Below the pieces are notes generated by a model. That model was not told the DNA's origin and did no database searches. It saw only the letters and a program-made list of their open reading frames with translations. From Planctomycetaceae bacterium (GTDB taxonomy: Bacteria > Planctomycetota > Planctomycetia > Planctomycetales > Planctomycetaceae), in the NCBI GenBank assembly GCA_028284885.1, contig JANQQW010000022.1:1-64000 (forward strand): 64,000 nt of DNA. The letters are read 5' to 3'. A program made the translations under genes and the position numbers. Positions within the stretch are counted from its first letter, which is position 1. Every line of letters begins with the position of its first letter. This document shows, one piece after another, positions 1-8,041 of the stretch.

Positions 1-282
1 GTTCGCGCCGTCGAGCGGCGCGCCGCCACTGGCGAACAGCACGGCCGGGTTCGACCAGTTGCGGGGCCGCGGGTCGCCGCCACCGTTCCGGATCGACGAC
101 GTCCGCCAGTTCGCGTAGCGGGCGACGGCCTGTGACCGTGACTTCACGAGACCAGCCGCTCCGACCACGTACATCAACGCCGCGATCGTGATGATGATCG
201 GGAGCGCGGCGACGAACTCCAGCGGAGCGAGTCCGCGTCGTCGCCGGGTCCGTGAGCGTTGCTGTTCGGGGCGTGATCGCAC
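1..282 (-). CDS. TadE-like pilus assembly protein (3' part cut by window edge)
   Basis: The reading frame starts at a GTG at 282 and runs off the left edge, so only about the first 94 residues are seen. After an Arg-rich stretch comes the pattern LAPLEFVAALPIIITIAALM, which is the TadE/TadG style amino-terminal transmembrane helix with a Glu near its start. The gene follows the TadG-like gene ending at 294 by only 11 bases and shares its strand, so it is probably the last visible member of the same Tad operon. TadE-type proteins are minor pseudopilins of Flp/Tad pili. The start is tentative because GTG is the first plausible codon after the upstream stop. Confidence 0.6.
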   Translation of the reverse strand, partial: MRSRPEQQRSRTRRRRGLAPLEFVAALPIIITIAALMYVVGAAGLVKSRSQAVARYANWRTSSIRNGGGDPRPRNWSNPAVLFASGGAPLDGAN

Positions 283-293
283 GGCGAGTCGCT

Positions 294-1835
294 CTAGTGG
301 AAGCTGATCGAGTCGAGGTCGTCCTCGTTGAGGCCCTCGAGCGGCAGCGGACGGAAGACGGGAACGAACTCCGGGGGTGGCGTCGCCGAGAGGACGGCCG
401 GCAACGTCCGTGACGTCGCCGGAACCAGCTTCGCCATCCAGTTCTGGTTGAACAGGTCCCAGTCGGTGGGCCAGCCGTCCCTGTGGTGAATCCAGTCGAC
501 CGTCCCGTCGACGCGGACGACTCGCGTGGCCCACGGACAGCAGCGGTGCCGACGCGCCGGGACGAACACCGTCACCTGGGCGAAGGCCATCGTGTCGACG
601 CCGTCCCGGTCGAGCGGGTTCTGGAACACACCGCGGGACTGTTCGGAGATGTGGTTCCAGTACGAGACGCCGACATAGGTGTGGTCACGGTCGAGCACCT
701 CGTTCGTGGGCAGGGTCGTCCAGTCGCGGCGGAGCACGTGTGGCAGGTTCGTGTACCGGAACTCGTCCTCCAGCATCCCGGAGAGCTCGGACCGGGTCGC
801 GGCCCGCATCATGTCGATGTAGCCCGACATCTTCGCCGTCTCGGCCCCACGCCACCGCGGCACCTGGCCGTGGAAACTCGCGAACCCGAAGTACGGGCCC
901 ATCCAGAACTGCGTCCAGTCCTCGAGGTACGTGCGGGCGAGGCTTCCGCGCCGGCTGCGGGCCAACTGGACGTAGTAGTCGCTGCCGTCCGGGTTGCTGT
1001 CGTCCGGTCGGTCTGGGCCGAACGGCGAGGGATCGACGGCGGGAATCGTCCGGGTCAACGGGTCCGCCTCGTTGTTCCCGGCGAGCGGCAACGGCTCGAC
1101 GGTGTGGGCCCGCCACATGACGGCCGTCAGTGGTACGCCGCCGTGCTGCTCCACCCAGCGGTCGTCGCTGCCGTCGAAGCGACCCGCGATTTCGCTGGCC
1201 GCCACCTGGGCGAGGGCGGGCGTCGTCCGTACCAGCGACCGCTGGAACTGCGGAATCGGCAGGTCGAACTGCTCGTCCGACTGGCCGAGCACCGACTCGA
1301 AGGATCCCCGGAACCGACTCGCGTGGTCGCGTGAGACCTGGGCGTACGCCTCGACGATCTGTCGTTCGTGCGGCAGCTTGGCTCGGATGGCGCGGGCAAG
1401 GCGGGAAAACTTGTCGACGCCGGAGACGTTGGCCGCATTCTCCATCGCGTCGGCCATCGCCCCCCATTCGGCGAGCACCGGCTCGGTCAACAGCCGGAAG
1501 TCGTTGTTCGTGTTGGACGCGACCCGCATGTAGGCGGTCAGCGCGAAGGACTCGCTGAGCAGGTGGTTCGTGAAGGCCAACGAGTTCATGCCTCGGGCGA
1601 CGACGACTCCGCCGGAATAGGCCGCGGCGTCGGCCGAGTTCTGCATGCGGGCCCGGTCGTCCACGTGGCGGGCGACGTTCACGATCATCCCCAAGATCAC
1701 CGTGAACATGAGCGCGACGAAAACCGTCAGCAGGCTGATCACGCCCCGCTCGTCCCGGTGCAGCCGCCGCGGCAGATCGCGCAGCGACTCGAGCAGCCGG
1801 TCGGCCGTTCGCTGGTTCGGTTGTCGGTCCGGCAT
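294..1835 (-). CDS. TadG-like Flp pilus assembly protein
   Basis: 513 residues. The amino end has the TadG/TadE layout: a basic segment with DERG at about 28-31, one hydrophobic helix at about 32-53, then QNSADAAA (65-72), a motif typical of the Tad_N region of TadG-like proteins. The remaining ~430 residues form a large extracytoplasmic domain rich in Trp and Tyr that I do not recognise; no von Willebrand A domain is evident. It lies between two TadE-like genes and downstream of a prepilin peptidase, so a role in a Tad/Flp secretion pilus on the cell surface is the best inference. Spacing to neighbours is 9-11 bases, consistent with an operon. Confidence 0.7.
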   Translation of the reverse strand: MPDRQPNQRTADRLLESLRDLPRRLHRDERGVISLLTVFVALMFTVILGMIVNVARHVDDRARMQNSADAAAYSGGVVVARGMNSLAFTNHLLSESFALTAYMRVASNTNNDFRLLTEPVLAEWGAMADAMENAANVSGVDKFSRLARAIRAKLPHERQIVEAYAQVSRDHASRFRGSFESVLGQSDEQFDLPIPQFQRSLVRTTPALAQVAASEIAGRFDGSDDRWVEQHGGVPLTAVMWRAHTVEPLPLAGNNEADPLTRTIPAVDPSPFGPDRPDDSNPDGSDYYVQLARSRRGSLARTYLEDWTQFWMGPYFGFASFHGQVPRWRGAETAKMSGYIDMMRAATRSELSGMLEDEFRYTNLPHVLRRDWTTLPTNEVLDRDHTYVGVSYWNHISEQSRGVFQNPLDRDGVDTMAFAQVTVFVPARRHRCCPWATRVVRVDGTVDWIHHRDGWPTDWDLFNQNWMAKLVPATSRTLPAVLSATPPPEFVPVFRPLPLEGLNEDDLDSISFH

Positions 1836-1844
1836 GGCCGAGAC

Positions 1845-2828
1845 TCAGTCGAGGTCGTGGAATCGAACGGGCTTCATGCCCTCGTTGGTGATCGTCGTCG
1901 AAGCGGACAGCAGCACGATCGGCTGCCCCGCGTCACCTGTCTCCGCGTCGAGCCAGTGCGGCGGGAGTTGACGCAGAACGCGTTGCGGCAGGCTCCTCCA
2001 GCCCGACAACCGCCCCGCCAGCATCCGCCCCGCCCCGCTGATCAACGCGTAGCGGTGGACGACGTGCACGGTGATCGCGTCCTCCCAGCCGACCTCGCTC
2101 GGGTCGAAGACGACCTCCGGGTCGGGGTGGGTCCGCGGGTTGTAGGTGCGCGGCCCGTCGACGGTCGCGTCGCGTGTGTCCCGCCACTCGACGACGACGA
2201 ACGTGTGATGGTCGCTGTAGACCACCTTGTTGACGATCCGCCGGTCGGTCGCCCCGTTCTCGCGGGAACTGGGAACCAGCCGGGGGTAGACGAGCCGGGC
2301 GACGTCGAGCGCCCGCGCCCCCCGAACCGAAGGGGCCGGCAGGCCGTAGGACCGCGACGGCGAGACTCCGGCACACGCCATCACGGCCGCCATGCGGATT
2401 CGTGCGAGTTTCTCGCTGTTCGTCCGCGCGGACTCGTCGATGCCGATCGTCATGACGTACTGGTCGAGGTCGAACGACTCGGACGGCACGAGGGCGACGC
2501 GGTTCATCGGCTCGAAGTCGTCGTCGAGGTGCGCCGGGATCCAGACCGAGGCGGACCGGGCTCCGGCGAACGACGCGTGGTTCACGACCATCATGCCGAC
2601 CAGAATCTGACTGATCTGCACGATGAAGACCGTGATCGTCATGAAGATCGGCAGCACGAGCACGAACGCGAGGCTCTGCACGCCGCCCCGCTCGCAGCGG
2701 TGCAGTTCGAGCAGGCGTCGCCAGTCGAACCGCACGGGGCCGATCCGCGAGAGCAGCAACAGAACAGCGAACCCGACACCGAGTGCGACGAGGGCGGGCG
2801 TGCAACTCTCGAGCAGTTGGCGATGCAC
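1845..2828 (-). CDS. TadE/TadG-like membrane protein
   Basis: 327 residues with an unusual amino end: a first hydrophobic segment at about 10-27, then an Arg/Cys-rich stretch, then a second hydrophobic segment at about 51-80 that looks like the TadE helix (preceded by CERGG). The rest is extracytoplasmic and unrecognised. Two membrane segments instead of one would put both termini outside, or make the first an uncleaved anchor. It sits 9 bases upstream of the TadG-like gene and 25 bases downstream of the prepilin peptidase gene, so it is likely co-transcribed with the Tad pilus genes. Confidence 0.6.
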   Translation of the reverse strand: MHRQLLESCTPALVALGVGFAVLLLLSRIGPVRFDWRRLLELHRCERGGVQSLAFVLVLPIFMTITVFIVQISQILVGMMVVNHASFAGARSASVWIPAHLDDDFEPMNRVALVPSESFDLDQYVMTIGIDESARTNSEKLARIRMAAVMACAGVSPSRSYGLPAPSVRGARALDVARLVYPRLVPSSRENGATDRRIVNKVVYSDHHTFVVVEWRDTRDATVDGPRTYNPRTHPDPEVVFDPSEVGWEDAITVHVVHRYALISGAGRMLAGRLSGWRSLPQRVLRQLPPHWLDAETGDAGQPIVLLSASTTITNEGMKPVRFHDLD

Positions 2829-2853
2829 GTCCCACTCTCCTTTCCGCCACGCG

Positions 2854-3420
2854 TTACGTGAGCACTCGCGTCCACATCTGTATGCCGACGGCCAGCAACG
2901 CCGCCAACGCGAGGAACAGCTCCTGTCCGAGGACGGCTCGGTCCTCCTCCGCCATCGGCATCTGCCGCCCGAGGCGCAGCACTTCCATGCCCCTGCGGAG
3001 ACTCCGCCGCACCAGATCGACGACGCCCAACTGCCAGATCAGGATGCCCAGCCCGATCACGGCGGCGACGACGAACGTCCACAGCATCGCCTCGAGACCG
3101 TGGTCGAGGCCGAGGAACGCTCCCGTCATCGCCAGCAGTTTCACGTCACCACCTCCCACCCCGAAGAAGACGAGGCAGACCACCATCAGGGCACCGCAGG
3201 TGAGGAAGCCCCAGAACCCGTGCATCAACCCCTCGAACGTGGCCTGCGTCACCGGCAGTTCGGCCGAGGCCCGCCCTGCTCCCAGAACGGCGTTCAGGAC
3301 CAGACCGACCACGATGCCGGGGTAGGTCAGCCAGTTCGGGATCGTCTGTCGCCGAGCGTCCGTCATCGTGGCGACGCACATGAACGGCAACAGCACGACG
3401 TACTGCCAAACGCCCGTCAC
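2854..3420 (-). CDS. Prepilin peptidase (TadV/CpaA-type, peptidase A24)
   Basis: 188 residues, almost entirely hydrophobic, with the two conserved aspartates of type IV prepilin peptidases: Asp21 in TDARRQTIPN and Asp92 in GGGDVKLL. The length suits the short TadV/CpaA subfamily, which lacks the methylase half of PilD. It would cleave the leader of the Flp-type pilins at the inner membrane. The GTG start lies two bases after the stop of the pilin gene at 3423, indicating translational coupling between substrate and processing enzyme. Confidence 0.85.
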   Translation of the reverse strand: MTGVWQYVVLLPFMCVATMTDARRQTIPNWLTYPGIVVGLVLNAVLGAGRASAELPVTQATFEGLMHGFWGFLTCGALMVVCLVFFGVGGGDVKLLAMTGAFLGLDHGLEAMLWTFVVAAVIGLGILIWQLGVVDLVRRSLRRGMEVLRLGRQMPMAEEDRAVLGQELFLALAALLAVGIQMWTRVLT

Positions 3421-3422
3421 GT

Positions 3423-3623
3423 TCAGGGAGCGGGGTTGGTCGCGCTGTCGTCGAGATCGTCGATGCGTCGCTCGAACATCTCCCGGATACGCGGCCAGCC
3501 GTCCTTCAACAGGTAGATCAGGATCGGCAGCGCGATGGCGCCGATGATCAAGATCGTCTCCAGGCTGACGGCGCCGCGTTCGTCTTGGTGAACGCGTCGC
3601 AGAAGCGACTTCAACTCGGACAT
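3423..3623 (-). CDS. Flp-type pilin-like small protein
   Basis: 66 residues if the inner ATG at 3623 is used; a longer frame begins at 3653 but its extra residues do not look like a leader. The sequence has DERG followed by AVSLE and a hydrophobic helix of about 20 residues, matching the class III leader pattern (Gly, short gap, Glu at +5) of Flp pilins cut by TadV. It is immediately upstream of the prepilin peptidase gene. The tail after the helix is about 30 charged residues, longer than in the most minimal Flp pilins. Confidence 0.65.
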   Translation of the reverse strand: MSELKSLLRRVHQDERGAVSLETILIIGAIALPILIYLLKDGWPRIREMFERRIDDLDDSATNPAP

Positions 3624-3687
3624 GGTGGGCTCCTCTCGGAAATTCGTCCGCACGGGACGGTGAGTTCAGCGGATTCGGTCAACTTGG

Positions 3688-3876
3688 CTACAGGAACGGC
3701 CAGGACAACATCACAAGGATCATTTCGTACACCAGTGTGATGATCCGCTGACCGGTCGGCAAGACGAACGCCACGATCGGCAGGATCACGCCCAACACAA
3801 GCACATAGTCCAGCGACGCCTGCCCTCGTCGAGCGGGCTGGTGTCGCAAGGACGGCCGTGTTCGGGTGGACTGCAT
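3688..3876 (-). CDS. Flp-type pilin-like small protein, second copy
   Basis: 62 residues. A basic leader ends in RRG, followed by QASLDYVLVLGVILPIV, which fits the Flp pilin pattern (Gly before the cut, Asp at +5 and a Tyr). Only a short hydrophobic stretch follows the helix, so the mature protein would be very small. It is the first gene of the minus-strand Tad block; a purine-rich GAGGAG lies about a dozen bases before the ATG. The two pilin-like genes differ in sequence, so one may be the major pilin and the other a minor one. Confidence 0.6.
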   Translation of the reverse strand: MQSTRTRPSLRHQPARRGQASLDYVLVLGVILPIVAFVLPTGQRIITLVYEMILVMLSWPFL

Positions 3877-4039
3877 GTTCGGTCGAAGCTCCTCTCGCCG
3901 AGATCCCGCGTCTACGGACGGAACACGTTCGCTGGTCGATGGTTTCGATCGTAAACCTTGGCGTCGTCACGTTCCAGCGGATTTCGACTTGGTGAGAACG
4001 CAAAACGGTCCGGTTACGCCACCGACTTGTCCGAAGTTC

Positions 4040-4067
4040 TTGAATCCACGGTGCTTTATGCGATAAT
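4040..4067 (+). promoter_or_regulatory. Candidate sigma70-type promoter for the cytochrome/DUF1549 gene
   Basis: TTGAAT at 4040-4045 and GATAAT at 4062-4067 are separated by 16 bases, in an AT-richer patch of the 270-base divergent spacer between the pilin gene (start 3876) and the gene starting at 4147. Inferred by eye only. Confidence 0.35.
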
Positions 4068-4146
4068 CGCCGAGTCCAGCGCATCGGAGCCTCGACGTGT
4101 TGACGCCTTCTCCCGCCCACCCGACTTCGACCGGATCGCACTCCCC

Positions 4147-6552
4147 ATGCGAGTCTCCGCCGTCGCCGCCGCACTGCTTCTCCTCGCTTCGCCCTCCCTA
4201 CGAGCGGAGGACTCGGCCGGGATCGAGTTCTTCGAGAAGAAGATTCGTCCGGTTCTCGCCAAGCACTGCTACTCGTGCCACTCGCCCGAGGCGAAGTCGG
4301 TGAAGGGGGGCCTCCGGGTCGATCACCGCTCCGCCATGCTCGAGGGGGGCGAGTCGGGCGAGGCCGTCGTGCCGGGCGAGCCGGACGAGAGTCTGCTCAT
4401 CAGTTCGCTGAAGTACGAGAGCTTCGAGATGCCGCCGACCGGGCAGCTTCCCGAGGCGGTGATCGCCGACTTCGAGAAGTGGGTCGAGATGGGGGCACCG
4501 GCGCCGGACTCGAAGCCGACCGCCGAGTCCAAAGAATCGGGGTACTCGGCGGCCGCGAACGACGACCTCTGGTCGCTCCGGCCAGTCGAGGTGGCCAACG
4601 TACCGGCGGTCGAGAAGACCGACTGGCCGCGGACCGACGTCGATCGATTCGTTCTGGCCGAACTCGAGGCCGCCGGCCTCGCCCCGGTTGGCGACGCGTC
4701 CAGGGAGACGCTGCTCCGTCGGCTCTGCTTCGACCTCACCGGCCTGCCGCCGACCCCGGAGCAGCGACGTGCGTTCCTCGCCGATGACTCACCCGACGCG
4801 GTCGCCCGCCTGGTGGACGAGTTGCTCGCCTCGCCGGCCTACGGTGAACGCTGGGGCCGCCACTGGCTGGACGTGGCCCGTTACGCCGAGTCGAACGGCA
4901 AGAGCCGCGACGTGCTGATGCCGGACGCGTGGCGGTACCGCAACTGGGTGGTCGATGCGTTCAACGCCGACCTCCCGTTCGACGAGTTCGTCACGCAGCA
5001 GCTCGCGGGCGACCTGCTTCCCGCCGACTCGCCCGAGCAACGGGATCGACAACTCGTCGCAACGGGCCTGCTCGCCGTCGGTTCGAAGCCCCTCGTCGGC
5101 GGAAACCTGCCGCTCGACCTCGCCGACGACCAGATCGACGTCGTCTCGAAGGCGTTCCTCGGCCTGACCGTCTCCTGTGCTCGCTGCCACGACCACAAGT
5201 TCGACCCGATCCCCACCGCCGACTACTACGCCCTCGCCGGCATCTTCCTCAGCACGGACACCCGCTACGGGGGCGGCCTCCGCGGGGCGAAGAACCAGCA
5301 GGGCAAGGCCCAGACACTCCTCGTCCTCGGGGAGAACGCTGACGAACGCCTCAAGGTGATCGCCGAGCGGGTGAAGCTGGGGGCGGCCGCGACCAAACGA
5401 CTGGCCGCGGAGAAGAAGAAGCTGCAGCAACTCCGCAAGAAGAAGGCCGACGAAGCCAAGATCACCGAGGTCGAGACGAAGATCGCATCCCTCGAAGAGG
5501 AGATCGCGGCACTCAAGAAGGCCCAACGGGACGAACCGCTTGAGTTCGCGTGCGGTGTCGTCGATGGAGACAAGCCGAGCGACTGCCGGATTCGCATCCG
5601 CGGCGAGAAGAACAAGCAGGGGGACAGCGTCCCCCGCGGCTTCCTCACCAGCATCGACGTCGAGGTTCCCGAGATCCCGCAGGACGCCAGCGGCCGGTTG
5701 GAGCTTGCGGCGTTCGTCACCCATCCGGACAACCCGCTCACGCCCCGCGTCGCCGTCAACCGGCTGTGGCACCACCTGTTCGGTCGCGGACTCGTCGAGA
5801 CGGTCGACAACTTCGGGAACACGGGCACCAAGCCGTCGCACCCCGAACTGCTCGACTATCTCGCCGGCCGCCTCGTTCAGAACGAGTGGTCCCTGAAGAG
5901 AACGATCCGCGAGATCGTCCTCAGCCGCACCTATCAACTCGCCGGCACGCTCGACGAGTCGAACTACGAACGCGACCCGGCCAACACGCTGCTGTGGCGG
6001 TCCAGCCGCCGCCGCCTGGAGGCCGAGGCCCTCCGTGATGCGATGCTGGCCGCCAGCGGCGAGCTCGTCCTCGAACGACCGGAGACGTCGGTCGTCGCCC
6101 GCATGGGCGACGGGGAGGTCGGCCGGACCATCAACCTGAAGCCGCTGTCCGAGCCGTTCCCCCACCGCAGCGTCTACCTGCCGATCATCCGCGGCATCGT
6201 CCCGGAGTTCCTGAAGACTTTCGACTTCCCCGAGCCGAGCAACGTCCTCGGTCGCCGCTCGACGACGAACGTCCCGATGCAGTCGCTGTTCCTGATGAAC
6301 AGTCCGTTCGTCGTCGCCCGCGCGGAACGACTCGCCACCCTGGCTGCGAAGACGGGTGACGACGACACGGCCGTCGCCACCGCCTACGAACGGGCCCTCG
6401 GTCGGTTGCCGCGTGACGACGAGCGTTCGCGGGCCGTCGAGTTCCTGTCGCGACACGCCGCCCAGCTGGACGGGGAGAACCCGCGACGCGAGGCACTCGT
6501 CAGCCTCTGTCAGGCCCTCTTCGCCAGTGCCGAGTTCCGCTTCGTCGAGTAG
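4147..6552 (+). CDS. Planctomycete cytochrome c / DUF1549 / DUF1553 protein
   Basis: 801 residues from the ATG at 4147; a longer frame opens at 3958 but the inner start gives a clean signal peptide (to about residue 20, SLRAE). Order: a PSCyt1 haem domain with CYSCH at 41-45, DUF1549 at about 155-365 with a second CxxCH (CARCH, 344-348, followed by DHKFDPI), a Lys/Glu-rich coiled coil at about 400-460, and DUF1553 over roughly 540-800. Such proteins are exported and occur in many copies in Planctomycetota next to DUF1501 genes, as here (42 bases to the next gene). The biochemical role is not established; a redox function linked to degradation of complex organic matter is a common suggestion. 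Confidence 0.9.
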   Translation: MRVSAVAAALLLLASPSLRAEDSAGIEFFEKKIRPVLAKHCYSCHSPEAKSVKGGLRVDHRSAMLEGGESGEAVVPGEPDESLLISSLKYESFEMPPTGQLPEAVIADFEKWVEMGAPAPDSKPTAESKESGYSAAANDDLWSLRPVEVANVPAVEKTDWPRTDVDRFVLAELEAAGLAPVGDASRETLLRRLCFDLTGLPPTPEQRRAFLADDSPDAVARLVDELLASPAYGERWGRHWLDVARYAESNGKSRDVLMPDAWRYRNWVVDAFNADLPFDEFVTQQLAGDLLPADSPEQRDRQLVATGLLAVGSKPLVGGNLPLDLADDQIDVVSKAFLGLTVSCARCHDHKFDPIPTADYYALAGIFLSTDTRYGGGLRGAKNQQGKAQTLLVLGENADERLKVIAERVKLGAAATKRLAAEKKKLQQLRKKKADEAKITEVETKIASLEEEIAALKKAQRDEPLEFACGVVDGDKPSDCRIRIRGEKNKQGDSVPRGFLTSIDVEVPEIPQDASGRLELAAFVTHPDNPLTPRVAVNRLWHHLFGRGLVETVDNFGNTGTKPSHPELLDYLAGRLVQNEWSLKRTIREIVLSRTYQLAGTLDESNYERDPANTLLWRSSRRRLEAEALRDAMLAASGELVLERPETSVVARMGDGEVGRTINLKPLSEPFPHRSVYLPIIRGIVPEFLKTFDFPEPSNVLGRRSTTNVPMQSLFLMNSPFVVARAERLATLAAKTGDDDTAVATAYERALGRLPRDDERSRAVEFLSRHAAQLDGENPRREALVSLCQALFASAEFRFVE

Positions 6553-6594
6553 CCGCCCTCCTCGCACTCACCGCTCACCCACACGGGAGTCACG

Positions 6595-7968
6595 ATGAAT
6601 CCCCTCTCTCGACGCCAACTGCTCCACGCCAGCACCTGCGGGTTCGGCACGCTCGCCCTCGCCTCCTTGATGAGCGAGTCGTCCCGAGCCGAGGAACGCG
6701 TGAACCCGCTCGCCCCGAAGCCGCCACACTTCGCGGCTCGGGCCAAGCACGTGATCTTCCTGCACATGCGCGGCGGCCCGTCGCACATGGAGACGTTCGA
6801 GTACAAGCCGGAGCTCACCAAGCGGAACGGCGAGGCCGGGCCCGCGAAGAACCGCAAGCTCGTGGGCAGCAAGTGGAAGTGGGCCCAGCACGGCGACAGC
6901 GGCCTCTGGATCTCCAGTCTGCTGCCGCACATCGCCTCGCAGGCGGACCACCTCTGCGTGCTCTCCGGGATGCACACGGACATCGCCAACCACACGCCCG
7001 CCATGCTGCAGCTGCACACGGGCAGCTTCGCCTTCACCCGGCCGTCGCTCGGCTCCTGGGTGCTGTACGGGCTGGGGACGGAGAACCAGAGCCTGCCCGG
7101 CTTCGTCAGCATCTCGCCGCCCCTCATCAACGGCGGCACCAAGAACTACGGGTCCGCGTTCCTGCCGGCCGTCTACCAGGGCATCGCCCTCGGCGACGTG
7201 AAGACCAAGGTCAAGGACGCCAAGATCAAGAACCTCCGCAACCCGCGGCTGGACGGCGCCGCCCAGCGAGACCAACTCGACCTGCTGCAGTCGCTGAACC
7301 GAGACCTCGCCGCAACGGACCCGATGGACTCGCAGCTCGAAGGGGTCATCGAGTCGTTCGAGCTGGGCTACCGCATGCAGGCCGAGCTGCCCGACGTCAT
7401 GGACCTCTCGAAGGAGACGGACGCCACGCGGAACGCGTACGGCATCGACGGCTCGGCCAGCGACGACTTCGGTCGCCAGTGCCTGCTCGCCCGCCGCATG
7501 GTCGAGTCGGGCGTGCGGTACGTCGAGGTCTGCGACGAGTTCTGGGACCAGCACGGTGCTCTCACGAAGGGCCACGGTGCACGGGCCGCGTCGGTCGACC
7601 AGCCGATCGCCGCGTTGATCGCCGACCTCGACGAACGCGGCCTGCTGGACGAGACGCTCGTCGTCTGGGGGGGCGAGTTCGGCCGCACGCCGGACACCGC
7701 GAAGAAGGACCTCGACGGCCGCGACCACAACGCCAACGGCTACACCATGTTCCTCGCGGGAGGCGGTTCCAAGGGGGGCACGCAATACGGTGCGACCGAC
7801 GAACTCGGCTACAAGGCCGTCGAGGGTCGCACGCACCTGCACGACCTGCACGCCACGATCCTGCACCTGCTCGGACTCGACCACGAACGGCTCACCTACC
7901 GCTACGCCGGTCGGGACTTCCGACTGACCGACGTGCACGGCCGCGTCGTCACCGAGGCGCTCGCCTGA
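6595..7968 (+). CDS. DUF1501 (sulfatase-fold) protein, Tat-exported
   Basis: 457 residues. The amino end SRRQLLHAS followed by a hydrophobic stretch is a twin-arginine signal. The body matches DUF1501: HMRGGPSHMETF early, DQHGAL near residue 320, and the late block GGEFGRTP followed by DGRDHNANGY. DUF1501 belongs to the alkaline phosphatase/sulfatase superfamily but its substrates are unknown. It follows the cytochrome/DUF1549 gene directly, the standard planctomycete pairing, so the two products probably work together outside the cytoplasm. Confidence 0.9.
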   Translation: MNPLSRRQLLHASTCGFGTLALASLMSESSRAEERVNPLAPKPPHFAARAKHVIFLHMRGGPSHMETFEYKPELTKRNGEAGPAKNRKLVGSKWKWAQHGDSGLWISSLLPHIASQADHLCVLSGMHTDIANHTPAMLQLHTGSFAFTRPSLGSWVLYGLGTENQSLPGFVSISPPLINGGTKNYGSAFLPAVYQGIALGDVKTKVKDAKIKNLRNPRLDGAAQRDQLDLLQSLNRDLAATDPMDSQLEGVIESFELGYRMQAELPDVMDLSKETDATRNAYGIDGSASDDFGRQCLLARRMVESGVRYVEVCDEFWDQHGALTKGHGARAASVDQPIAALIADLDERGLLDETLVVWGGEFGRTPDTAKKDLDGRDHNANGYTMFLAGGGSKGGTQYGATDELGYKAVEGRTHLHDLHATILHLLGLDHERLTYRYAGRDFRLTDVHGRVVTEALA

Positions 7969-8041
7969 CTCGGGCGGCTGGATCGACTCGTCGGACCGGG
8001 GTATCGTCGTTCGTCCCGTCCTGCAGCGCACCGTCCGCCCC

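Noticed and set aside
4789-6567. 592-residue minus-strand open frame opposite the DUF1549 gene
   Set aside because: Composition is low-complexity (Val, Arg, Asp, Gly runs) typical of antisense frames in GC-rich genes, while the plus strand carries clear domains.
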